In this document: positions 1 to 10,100 of the stretch, piece after piece
How the letters are laid out: each line of letters opens with the position of its first letter
Position numbering within the stretch: position 1 is the stretch's first letter
IMG/VR virus record: IMGVR_UViG_3300009079_000094
Coordinates: 1-27,910 of that record
From: a virus
Direction: 5' to 3' (one strand)
Length of the DNA: 27,910 nt
The notes under the pieces: generated by a model
The model's database searches: none
The model's input: the letters and a program-made list of their open reading frames with translations, nothing else
Told to the model about the DNA's origin: nothing
Made by a program: the position numbers and the translations under genes

Positions 1-229
1 TACCACCTTGAATACCATCAGTACCTTGTGGACCCTGAGGACCTTGAACACCTTGAGCGCCAGCACCTTCAGGACCATCACCACCTTGAACACCCTGTAA
101 ACCTTGAGTACCTTGAACACCTTGAGCGCCGATTCCTCCGCCGGCACCTTGTAAACCTTGAGCACCTTGGATACCAGTACCACCAGTAGCACCCTGAGGA
201 CCTGCCGAACCAGTGGCACCAATGTCACC
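1..229 (-). repeat. Collagen-like tract 6 (continues past the window edge)
   Basis: At least 75 residues of Gly-X-X follow module D. The tract opens with a less Gln-rich section (GDIGATGSAG) and includes an irregular patch GAGGGIGAQG. It is still collagen-like at base 1. Confidence 0.85.
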
Positions 230-3200
230 AGTTCGAGCAAATGTAATTGTAACATCTTCACCATTTGCGAACGATCCGTTTCCACTCACAAAGTCACAGT
301 TGACAATGAAGTATCCACCTTGGTTAACCGTTCCGCTAATAGTAAAGATCTTGAAGTCTTGTGGTGCAGACTTCTTAGTAATCTTAAAGTGACCTTTAAC
401 AGGGCTTGTACTATCATCAATAGTAAGTAAGAAAGGCTCAATGTTAACGAAGTTATCGTCACGATCATCAATGAACATTGCTGTAATGTCAGCATCAGTT
501 GTATCATTGACCTTTAACTTACCGAAGCCCGGATCAGCATTGTTTGTTGTATTGTCGAATGTGTAGTCGAATGTTACACCACCAAACGAACCATCGGCAC
601 CCTGAATACCTAAGTCACCTTGTACACCTTGTACACCCTGTACACCAGCACCGGTAAATCCTTGTAAGCCTTGAGCACCCTGAGGTCCTTGAGCACCCTG
701 CACACCAGCAGGTCCGCGTGGGATAAATGAGATTAGTGTTTCTGCTGAGTGAGATGCAGCAACCGCGGTCCAAGATGTCGCATTACCATCAACGTAATTA
801 ACGTCAAAGTAACCGTAATTCTTAGAACCTGAATCCCAAGACCAGTTTGTAACTTCGTATACGAGCCAATGGTGTCCGCCAGGTCCTGTTCCGCCGGGGC
901 CTGCACCTGCCTGAATTTTTAAATAACCTTTTACGGTACCAGGTTGATTATCAATGAAGTCTAAGAAGTCATCAATTTCTGTATCGTATTGGTCGAAAGG
1001 AACATCGTCAAGTGTTAATAGGTCAGCCAGTGTTGTGTTTGCATTATTCAGTTTCCAGTTGTTGGTGCCTGGGTCTGTTCCACCCAGTGTGTTAGAACTC
1101 CAATTCCACTTGAAGGTCATTCCACCATATTCACCTTGGTCGCCCTGGAAGCCGCGCCAACCCTGTAATCCTTGAGCACCTTGGGTACCTTGCGGTCCTT
1201 GCATACCTTGGATTGCTTCACCTTGTACGCCTTGGATACCTTGTGTACCCTGCATACCCTGAACACCTTGTGGTCCTTGCATGCCCTGGATTGCTTCACC
1301 CTGAACACCTTGGAGACCTTGCATTCCCTGAGGACCCTGTGGTCCTTGCATACCTTGAATAGCTTCGCCTTGAACACCCTGTAAGCCTTGGAGACCTTGA
1401 GTACCCTGCGGTCCTTGAGGTCCTTGGATACCTTGGATTGCTTCACCTTGTACACCCTGAAGGCCCTGTAAGCCTTGGAGACCTTGCAATCCTTGAGTAC
1501 CCTGCGTTCCTTGAACACCTTGAGCACCTTGTAAACCTTGGAGACCTTGCATTCCCTGAATACCTTGATCACCAGTTCTGACAAACGAGATTCGGAAATC
1601 AGTAGCATTAGGATAGCTTTGGCTAGGCGACATTGTATCAACGTCAATGAGATACCAACCTGAACCAGCGTTACCATTCAGAGCACCACCAGTAACCTCG
1701 AACAGGGCATAATTGTAAACGTTTGAAGCGTCTGCTAACTTTAAGTAACCCTTATTGCCTGGGTTAGTTGATGCAAAGAAATCAGCAATTAAGGCTGCAA
1801 TTTGTACACTGTCAGCATCTTCAACATCAAAGTAAAGTTGAGTAGAGTTACCGAAGACAGAATTGTTACCTTTTACAAAACCAATGCCGGGATCTGATGC
1901 TGTCGTGTCGGTAGCGTCATATGTAAATCTAAATGTAACTCCACCGTAAGCACCGGTAAAGCCTTGGGTACCTTGAGCACCCTGTAATCCTTGTGTTCCC
2001 TGAGTACCTTGAGAACCAGTTACACCTTGAGGTCCTTGTACACCCTGTAATCCTTGAACACCTTGTAGTCCCTGTGGACCTTGTACACCTTGAACGCCTT
2101 GAGGACCAAGATCACCTTGTAAACCCTGAACACCTTGTGGTCCACGGAAACCTTGGATACCTTGGTCACCTGCAATACTAAATGCAACAACCAAAGGTTG
2201 AGAAATAAACGTGCCTGGATTGCCTGGAAGATCTTCTGCAACAAAATGTTCTTTAGCAGCAGAACCAGAAACGTATGTGACATCGAGTTCCCAATATGAT
2301 CCATCATCAACCATTGTTTGAACGGTAAAGATAACGTATCTTGAAGGTTCATCGCGTCTTGTAATTTTTACGAATGCTTTATTTGCGGATGTAGACTGAG
2401 ATACAGCAGTGAGCAAAGGCTCAATGTCATTGTTATAGGTATCATTTTCGCTGATATAAAGTTTAGTTACAGCACTAAAGTCGTCAGTTGGATTTGATTG
2501 ACCGTTAACTTGGAAGAATCCGCCGGGAGGAGCAGGAAACTCTCCACTCGTGTTCATCATTCCAAAGTCTATAACACCACCTGAGTCTGTACCGTTATAT
2601 CCTTGTAAACCTAACTTACCTTGGATACCGGTGAAACCTTGCGTACCTTGAACACCTTGTGTTCCCTGAGTACCTTGAATACCCAAGTCACCTTGAATAC
2701 CTTGTGTACCCTGAACACCTTGCGGTCCACGTCTACCTTGAACACCCTGTGTTCCTTGGAAGCCACGGAAACCTTGAAGACCTTGAGTACCCTGCGCGCC
2801 CTGGAAACCACGAACACCACGATAACCCTGAACACCAGTATTACCGGTTGGTCCTTGAGTACCTTGTGGTCCTAGATCGCCTTGTAAACCTTGAATCCCT
2901 CTGAATGAACCAATGTTTATCCAAGCGGCTCCGTCATAAATCCAGAGCTCATCATCGGCTTCATCAATAACACCGTCACCGGTATTGGGAGTTGCAAATG
3001 CTGCGTTTAATGTTGCTTGAGGATCACCGCCTGAGTCAACATCTGGTACTGATCCGACAATAGTAAAGCCAGGACCATACTCACCCTGAGTACCTTGAAC
3101 ACCTTGTATGCCCGGTATACCTTGACCAACCGAAACAACTGGATCTGATCCAAATACCATGATACTAAATGCACTTGCACCAGATGGAGCGGTTGCAGCA

Positions 3201-3634
3201 CCATTGTCATCATAGAACGAAGCTTCAAATCCGTTGACTGTTTTACTTTGAATCGAAACTAACCGGCTATCGTCATTCAATTCACCGTCAGTAATAACAG
3301 TATAATCTGTGTCAGGCTGAGCGGCATCGAAGGTAAAGTCTGCGGTCCCAGCAGCTCCATCCCAGTTGGACATTGAGATTCCAGTACCTGAGATATCTGC
3401 TGTTTGGCCTACTCGAATAAATGCGAATGGAAGGATAGCATTAACTGCTCCTCCTGTCCCTGCGCCTGCTAGTTCTACCCAAGCAGTTCCATCGGAAAAA
3501 TATACCTTATCGTTATCGGCATAAACGAGAGCGCCCTCGTGGACGACAGGATCTAATGTAATCGGAAACGCTTGCGGCGTTCCGAAGCCTATTAGCTTAC
3601 TTCTTCCTGTTAGTGTGCCGAATCTATTGGCCAT
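1..3634 (-). CDS. Collagen-like tail fiber protein, C terminus beyond the window (at least 1,211 aa)
   Basis: A continuous minus-strand frame opens at the ATG at 3634 (MANRFGTLTGRSKLIGFG, preceded by GGAG) and has no stop down to base 1, so the gene is cut by the window edge. The N-terminal 170 or so residues are globular (VYFSDGTAWVEL). They are followed by alternating collagen-like Gly-X-Gln tracts and four related globular modules of about 130 residues (near 2590-2180, 1945-1575, 1125-720 and 597-230). The modules share an opening GGVTFxYTFD-like strand, usually a DPG turn, and a hydrophobic end before a Gly-X-X tract. There is no signal peptide. Collagen-like tracts form trimeric rods in phage fibers, so this is probably a long, jointed trimeric fiber. 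It is the last gene seen in this operon; the receptor-binding tip would be in the missing part. Confidence 0.85.
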   Translation of the reverse strand, partial: MANRFGTLTGRSKLIGFGTPQAFPITLDPVVHEGALVYADNDKVYFSDGTAWVELAGAGTGGAVNAILPFAFIRVGQTADISGTGISMSNWDGAAGTADFTFDAAQPDTDYTVITDGELNDDSRLVSIQSKTVNGFEASFYDDNGAATAPSGASAFSIMVFGSDPVVSVGQGIPGIQGVQGTQGEYGPGFTIVGSVPDVDSGGDPQATLNAAFATPNTGDGVIDEADDELWIYDGAAWINIGSFRGIQGLQGDLGPQGTQGPTGNTGVQGYRGVRGFQGAQGTQGLQGFRGFQGTQGVQGRRGPQGVQGTQGIQGDLGIQGTQGTQGVQGTQGFTGIQGKLGLQGYNGTDSGGVIDFGMMNTSGEFPAPPGGFFQVNGQSNPTDDFSAVTKLYISENDTYNNDIEPLLTAVSQSTSANKAFVKITRRDEPSRYVIFTVQTMVDDGSYWELDVTYVSGSAAKEHFVAEDLPGNPGTFISQPLVVAFSIAGDQGIQGFRGPQGVQGLQGDLGPQGVQGVQGPQGLQGVQGLQGVQGPQGVTGSQGTQGTQGLQGAQGTQGFTGAYGGVTFRFTYDATDTTASDPGIGFVKGNNSVFGNSTQLYFDVEDADSVQIAALIADFFASTNPGNKGYLKLADASNVYNYALFEVTGGALNGNAGSGWYLIDVDTMSPSQSYPNATDFRISFVRTGDQGIQGMQGLQGLQGAQGVQGTQGTQGLQGLQGLQGLQGVQGEAIQGIQGPQGPQGTQGLQGLQGVQGEAIQGMQGPQGPQGMQGLQGVQGEAIQGMQGPQGVQGMQGTQGIQGVQGEAIQGMQGPQGTQGAQGLQGWRGFQGDQGEYGGMTFKWNWSSNTLGGTDPGTNNWKLNNANTTLADLLTLDDVPFDQYDTEIDDFLDFIDNQPGTVKGYLKIQAGAGPGGTGPGGHHWLVYEVTNWSWDSGSKNYGYFDVNYVDGNATSWTAVAASHSAETLISFIPRGPAGVQGAQGPQGAQGLQGFTGAGVQGVQGVQGDLGIQGADGSFGGVTFDYTFDNTTNNADPGFGKLKVNDTTDADITAMFIDDRDDNFVNIEPFLLTIDDSTSPVKGHFKITKKSAPQDFKIFTISGTVNQGGYFIVNCDFVSGNGSFANGEDVTITFARTGDIGATGSAGPQGATGGTGIQGAQGLQGAGGGIGAQGVQGTQGLQGVQGGDGPEGAGAQGVQGPQGPQGTDGIQGG
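597..718 (-). repeat. Collagen-like tract 5
   Basis: About 40 residues of Gly-X-X triplets between globular modules C and D, with one short interruption (GFTGAGVQG). Confidence 0.85.
1128..1573 (-). repeat. Collagen-like tract 4, with four GEAIQ interruptions
   Basis: This is the longest tract, about 148 residues of Gly-X-Gln. Four copies of VQGEAIQG (DNA at 1433-1447, 1355-1369, 1286-1300 and 1208-1222) shift the Gly register by having four residues between glycines. They are spaced 26, 23 and 26 residues apart. Confidence 0.9.
1945..2170 (-). repeat. Collagen-like tract 3
   Basis: About 75 residues of uninterrupted Gly-X-X triplets with mostly Gln in the third position, between globular modules A and B. 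Confidence 0.9.
2592..2900 (-). repeat. Collagen-like tract 2
   Basis: About 100 residues of Gly-X-X triplets, most with Gln in the third position. Several arginine-containing triplets (YRG, VRG, FRG, RRG) give this tract a more basic character than the others. Confidence 0.9.
3071..3128 (-). repeat. First short collagen-like tract (Gly-X-Gln)
   Basis: Encodes GQGIPGIQGVQGTQGEYG in the collagen-like fiber. It joins the N-terminal domain to a second short domain containing LWIYDGAAWINIG. Confidence 0.8.
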
Positions 3635-3655
3635 TTAGTATTTCTCCGTGATCCT

Positions 3656-3663
3656 TTATTATA
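3656..3663 (-). promoter_or_regulatory. Weak promoter-like TATAATAA
   Basis: The coding strand reads AGTATAATAAAGGATC in the 42-base gap before the collagen-like gene, about 22 bases upstream of its ATG. It is a poor match to TATAAATA but sits at the same distance from the start as the exact match before the giant fiber. Confidence 0.25.
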
Positions 3664-3676
3664 CTATATATGTTGT

Positions 3677-4096
3677 TTAAACAACGTCATCTTCTTCTGA
3701 TTGTCCAAGTGTGAACGATAGGGTACTGTGAATCGCAAAGCTTACGGAAGCTGATGCTTGTAGTATGTCTCCAGTTTTTAGAAATTGACCGTTCAATGGC
3801 AAAGGAACTGTGTCATAAGCCGGAACAGGTAAATTTTTAACAATGTGGAAAAACTGGTTTTCTACGTTTCTATATATTTCAACATCAACAGTAACCGTGT
3901 TTGCAGTTGTGTTACACAGGAGCAATGGAGAAATAACTTCGCCAACACCCGGCTCAACAGTAGTACTACCACCAAAGACTAATTCAGGTACCTCATAGTT
4001 AGGTACATTCATTAGTTCCTTCGCTGTAGTTTCAAGTATTAAACTACTGTATACCGGTTTCGCGTCTGGCGCCTGACTGGTAGTAATTGTTGCCAT
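3677..4096 (-). CDS. Small beta-rich virion protein (139 aa), function unknown
   Basis: I do not recognise a named family. The protein is beta-rich and acidic at its end (QSEEDDVV), has no signal peptide or membrane segment, and reads like a compact beta-sandwich (TVTVDVEIYRNVENQFFHIV, then LNGQFLKTGDILQASAS). It lies 15 bases after the giant fiber stop and 42 bases before the collagen-like fiber, in the same operon. AGGA precedes the ATG. Proteins of this size between fibers of marine T4-like phages are commonly annotated only as virion structural proteins. A capping, connector or fiber-attachment role would fit the position but is inference. Confidence 0.7.
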   Translation of the reverse strand: MATITTSQAPDAKPVYSSLILETTAKELMNVPNYEVPELVFGGSTTVEPGVGEVISPLLLCNTTANTVTVDVEIYRNVENQFFHIVKNLPVPAYDTVPLPLNGQFLKTGDILQASASVSFAIHSTLSFTLGQSEEDDVV

Positions 4097-4111
4097 TTTT
4101 TTCTATCCTAT

Positions 4112-7100
4112 TTAAAGTGACGCTCTACTATTAGAAGCACGTCTTGCAAGTTTTCTTACAGATGATGTAAATGGTCGTCCTTCAATTCGTCCTGTACGAC
4201 CGTTAATCCTTAATCCTCTTGCAAAGTACTGGTTGTTCAATTCATCCGCACCTGACCATCTGATACGTCCACCATCTTCATTCAATACCGAAGCGATAGC
4301 AGAGATTGGCTGACCTAAGTTTCTAAAGTTCAGTGGCAATGCGTTTCTGTTAACACCTGCCGATGCACCGTTGAACTGGTGAGCAATGGATTCAACCAAC
4401 GATCCGAAGATCAATGTTTCTGGTCTTACCACGTTATCAATCAAACAATCATTAAACAATCCGGCAATCATTGCTGAGTGAGCCGCGTCAGGTGAAAGGT
4501 TACTAATCATGTAATCTCTCATTCGTTCCCATGCACCTACGAAGGAATCTAGAAGTTCAGTGTTATTAGGACCATCGTATCTCCAATCGTTGATTGTAGG
4601 ATCCCAATAATATATATCACCCTCGTAGTGACTAACCGCCATGTTAGTAGCAACGATATATGCGTGGTTTGGTTTTTGACCAGTGACCGATGCTAGAATA
4701 CCGCTACCAACAGGACCTTGTAAAGAACCTTGATACTTCAAGCCCCGAGTAGTTGAGTTGAATACTGGGAATGCATGTTGACCTTTGTAATCGAAGAACG
4801 ATGATGTAAAGGTTCTTATTGCATTCTGAGCACCAACCGCAATACTACCAGTGTAAGATGGTGAATTAACTTCTGTGCCATCCTCATACTTGAAGTCATT
4901 TGCTATTGCTTGAAGCAAGTTAGATGCATCGCGTCTAGTAAGAGGTAAGTTGATAAATCCGTATTCAGCACTTACATATCTTACGGTATCAGCAGCGAGA
5001 TTAATCTTATTCTCACCGATGATAAACTGAGCACCAGTAAACTTGTCTCCAGCATAAGCGTAATCAGGTTCTTGCTTAGCAGGTAAATACTTCGTATCTT
5101 TATTTATCTGAGTCAGATAGAATACATTTGCAAGCTTTTCAACTTTATCAGCTTCAACCTGAGTACCAAGCTCGCCTTTAGCAACCTGTCCTGCATACTT
5201 ACCGAGAACGATATCTTTACAAATTACACCAAGCTGTCTATAAGACTTAGCAGTTGCTTCACGTTGATTTTCTGGTACTCGATACTCGTTATTCCAGAAG
5301 TAGAAGTCTGCATTCCAACGAGAAGCGATGTTACCACCATAGTTCAAGTCATAGCTGAATGCATCGAGTAAGTAACCAACATCTCGGAAACACTTGGCTC
5401 GGTTATAATCAAGAGCATTAAACTCAGTGTTGATAAAGTGTACCAAGTCATTTGCTAGATGATCGACATTATCTTCGATTTGCTCTGCAGCTCCAATTAA
5501 CTCAGAGTTGACCCAAGAAAGATCAGGTCCTTCAAGCCCTGGTAGTGCATCAGTTGAATTTGCTCGAATAACATCTTCAACAATACCGATGAGAGACTGT
5601 GCAGCCGCTGCTTCGGTAGCTGTTCCCGGTGTTCCGAGGAACTGTTGATAAGGACCGTTAGCAAGTGAATCAGCATCAGCCGTTACGAATGTATGAGCAA
5701 CTTGGCCTGTTCCGCCCGTTCCTACATTCATCGTAATCGTAGTACCCTCTACAGCAGTAATTGGGCATCCTCTGTTATAGTATGGGTGATGTGATTCTGG
5801 TGACCTATGATTCTGGTTACCAGAGCCCATGTTGCAAGAGAATACAATACTTTCAGGGGCAAACCATACAAGATCTCCAACCTTAAAGTTGTTGCTTCCG
5901 ATCGTTGCGGTAAATACTCCAGATGCTGGATCGTAAGTTGCATTAGTTGGAGTGTAAGTTGTAAACTGCGATACATCATTTTCTTGAACGACTTGTGACA
6001 TTACAAGACCGAGGTAATCGTAAATGTCTGCAGTTTGCTTACGGGTATCTGCTGGAAGTACACTTACTCCATTTTCGAAGTAGATTCCTGCAGATTGTCT
6101 AGAAGCAAAGTTTCCGCCATATTGAACGTCGTGTGATACAGCATCAATTAAGTAACCGATGTCTCTTCGACATTTCGCTCCTGGGAAGCCTAATCCATTT
6201 TGAACTGCGGTCAAGTATGTAAGTACATTATCTGCTAGAGCAGGTACAGCATCTTCAACCGCTTCCTTACCAGCAATAACTGTTGGTGATTGCCATGTTT
6301 GTAATGGATCGACTCGAGTTGGGAATGTAGCATAAGATCCAGTCTCAACAACATTGGTAATAATCATACCTAATGCTTTTGCTCGAGTAGCGATCATTGG
6401 GTTACCAGCAACATTACCGAGTTCTTGTCGATATGGATTTGAAACCTTAATGATAGCATTTGCTTTAGCACTTACAAATGAGTGAGCCTGAGTGTATCCA
6501 CCGGCAGGTTCAACATTAACTGTAAATGTAGTTGCAGTAACAGCAGATACTCGAAGTGGCTTACGATAAACAGGATCTGTTACTCGTGGATGCGAGATCT
6601 CAACGGCTGGGTTATTACACTCAAATGTAATACCTTCCTTTTCGATAACAATGTAATCACCAAGACTTAATGTGTGTGGTGCCAAAGTAGTTGTTACCAT
6701 TTCACCAGATACTGGATCATAAGCAACTGTACTTACACCGAATCGATCAAGTGGTCGTAATGGAATTTCTTGACGTTGTACAATCTTCTCGACCAACTCA
6801 GACATGTGAGTAAAGGCAAACTTAGAAGCTTCTCTCTGTTCGAGTGGCAGAGTATTAACTGCGTTATCAAAGTAGAGTTTAGCATTACCTAAGGTTGCTG
6901 CATTACCACCATACTGAATATCATGTGAGATTCCATCCAAGATGTACTTGGTATCTCTTCGACATTTGTCTTCGCTATAAGGAAGAATCTCGAAGTACTC
7001 AGCAAGGTGAGCATAAAGACCATCTTGTACGCTTGGGATTACAGCTTCCAACTCAGTGAATGCGGTCTTGAATTCATCGACATAAGCATTAGATGCACTG

Positions 7101-10100
7101 TTTGGTTCTTCCAAAGCAGGCATACTTTCAAGTGAGTTATTTGATATTGCATTAGCAACTACAGAGAATAGTCTCTCAACTTCATTACCAACCGCTAGAC
7201 CAGCACTACCTGAGTCTCTATTCTGTGTAGCACTGTTTGAGCTAGACTTAAGTCCCAGTCCATCGACATCTTGATCTTGTACGATGTACTTAGCAACCTC
7301 TGCAATGTGGATGAATGTTTCAGCGGTCTTAGCTTGTTGATCAACCGGTAATACACTTACAGCATTCTCGAAGTAAAGTTTAGCATTTCCTCGAACTGCT
7401 GAGTTACCGCTGTGGTAAGTGTCAAAGATTACACAATCTGTTAAGTAACCAACGTCCCTCTCACACTTAGCAACATCATAAACATATGAAGGATAGTTGT
7501 CAGCAAGGTAAGCAGTGATTTCAGCCTGCATGAATGCTTTGTTATTCTTTAACTGTTCCCGAGCATTAAGACCATTTAGACCACGAGAGCTTGATGGACC
7601 GAATACAATATTATCAGCGGCTGTTTCACCGTTGGTCATAATGTCGATAAGCTCATTGAATGAATTCAGAGTCTTTGTCTTAGCAGTAGGATCGGTTACA
7701 GCGGCTACCGCAGCATCTCGAGTATATTCAATTGCAGAAACAGTTTCTGTTAATTGTTCAGTGATTACGTTATCAGCTAATTTCGTACCAATTCGATAAG
7801 CTAATCCATTGAATACCGCATTAAAGTTTGAATCGGTTAGAACATCTCGCTTAACTGCATTAATCAGAATTGCCATATCTCTGTAGCACTTTTCACCATC
7901 GAAGGTGTAGTAACGCTCTCTCAGATATTCAACAACGTCTTCAGCAATAAAGTCCTTGTTCATTTGGATTTGCTTACGTGCCACAGTCCTATTAGGATCA
8001 ACTGTTGGGTTGGTAGCTTTAGGAATGTAATCAGCAGTCTTATCATCTACAAGGGCAGCAACTGCTTGGATCAAGTCATGTACCGCAGTACCGGTAGCAG
8101 CAGGAGCGGCTGTACCACTTGTATCCTGAGCTGGTACATTAGCAGATGAAGGAGTGATTGCAGTTTCTGTTACGACCTTTTCAGCAACATCTGCTAATCT
8201 CTCGAATGCCAATCGAGTTGGAACTCGTTGTATTTCTGGTAAAACATTAATAAGTGTACGTAGACCAGAAACGTTAGCAGTTGGATACTCTTCAGCAGTA
8301 TCTCTCATTTGTCCTTTTACTTCAAGAGGAAGAACGTTAACGCTTCGTAGTTGCTCGTAATCACCGGATGTTTCATCATCACGTGAGAAGTAGAATGCAG
8401 CAGACTCAATAGTAGAAGCATTGCCACCATACTCAATATCCTTAGATACCGAATCGATGATATGACCAATATCTCTGAAACACTTAGCCTTGTTATATGG
8501 AAGACCGTTGAATACGTTGATGATGTGTTCAATAACATCAGTTTGAAGGTTTTCAGTCTTACCATCCATTCTAGCAACGGCAGTCTCGAATCCAGCTTCA
8601 ATGGTAGGTTCAACATAAGAAGGTAACCAATCAAGTGTGTCAGCTTCAATTGTCTTAGTGACAACCGTAACAAGATCACGACCTTTATTACCTAGGATGA
8701 TTCCTAAATCTCCACCTGAAACATCCTGTGTTTGAACGTTTCCTGTTGTAGGTGTAATTGCAATTGCTCGAATAACCGAGTAGCAAACTTCAGCAATGTA
8801 TTCCCAAGTTCGAACGGTTGGAACAACTTGATCTTCGGGTAATACAGCCATTGCGTTTTCAAAGTAAAGTCTTGCAAAGTTAACCGCACCAGCATTTGAT
8901 CCGTGTTGAATATCCCAAGAGATTGCATCAATCATGTATCCAGTATCACGAAGACACTTAGCAGTATCATAAGTAAGATTTGGATAAGTGTCAGCGATAT
9001 GTGCTACTGTTTCAGCTTGGATAAACGTCTTGTTTGTCTGTAGTGCAACTCGAGCATTAGCATGAGCTACATCAACTGCATTAGTACCCCAAACAATCGT
9101 ATCAGCATTACCTGAACCGTTTGATAAGATGTCAATGATTTCGTCGAAAGCATCGTTGCTTCGAGTTAAAGCAGTACCTGTAAGTTCTTCACTAACCTCT
9201 GACTTGAGGTAGTTGATTGCACCAACAGTTTCTGTGAGCTGGTCATTAACGACCTTGTCTGCACCTACGGTTCCAATTCGATATCCCAATCCCATGTAAA
9301 TTGCAGGATAGTTAGAACCAGTAGCAACCGAACGTCTTGCTGCATCAACAATAAATCCAGTATCTCGAGAACACTTATCACCATCAAATACGAAGTATTG
9401 AGTATCAAGGTATTCCATGATCTCAGTCTGAATCATGTTTCGATTTGCTTGGAGTTGCTCTCTAGCCAACTGCCCGGCTGTATTGGTTGTTACCTTTATG
9501 ACCGCGTCATTAGCCACACTCACGAAGGTGTGAGTCCCTCCAGATCCTGTACCTACATTGACAGTAATATTGTTTCCTGCAACGTTTGTAATCTCCATTG
9601 CGGTCTTGTAATTACCATCTCCAACTCGTGGATATTGATGCTCAGTAGCATTACTATCCAGAGAACAGGTGTATGTAAAGCTATATGGTGTAAACTCAAT
9701 ACGATCACCAATTGCCAAATCATGGTCAGGAATAGTAACAACACTGACTCCAGTTGCAGGATCGTATGTAGCAGTTGTTGGTGTGTAGTAGTTCAAGTAA
9801 GATGATGGATCAGTCCAAACGAGTGGATCAGCAATGATAGCACCAACATCAGCACTTACAAATGTATGAACACCGGTATAACCTCCACCAGCACCGACAT
9901 TCATAGTAATTGACGTCGTAGTTACCGCGGTAACTAATACTGGTTTCTTATAGAATGGGTGGTGTTGCTCTGGACTTGCATGATCTTCTGGACCATTACC
10001 GTTGTCACAACTAAATACTACACTCTCTGGCTTGATTTCTACATAATCACCAACCTGGACGTTGTGCTTTCCAATTGAAGCAACGAAGACACCAGTGTTA

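Noticed and set aside
1128-1573. Regularly spaced repeats that might look like a CRISPR array
   Set aside because: The repeats are codons of a continuous open frame, vary by synonymous changes and have no spacer-like unique sequence of constant length.
1117-1677. A 186-aa minus-strand frame rich in Lys, Val and Arg
   Set aside because: It overlaps the collagen-like frame in a different register and its repetitive composition is produced by the Gln-Gly codons read one base off. The collagen-like frame is open throughout and makes structural sense.
2621-2875. Plus-strand frames reading LNTL/CTLNTL repeats
   Set aside because: They are the opposite-strand reading of the collagen-like triplets. 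No ribosome binding site or plausible protein is present.
3668-3690. GTTTAAAC palindrome before the collagen-like gene as a possible terminator or site
   Set aside because: It is only 8 bases, has no GC stem or following T tract, and overlaps the stop codon of the 139-aa gene.
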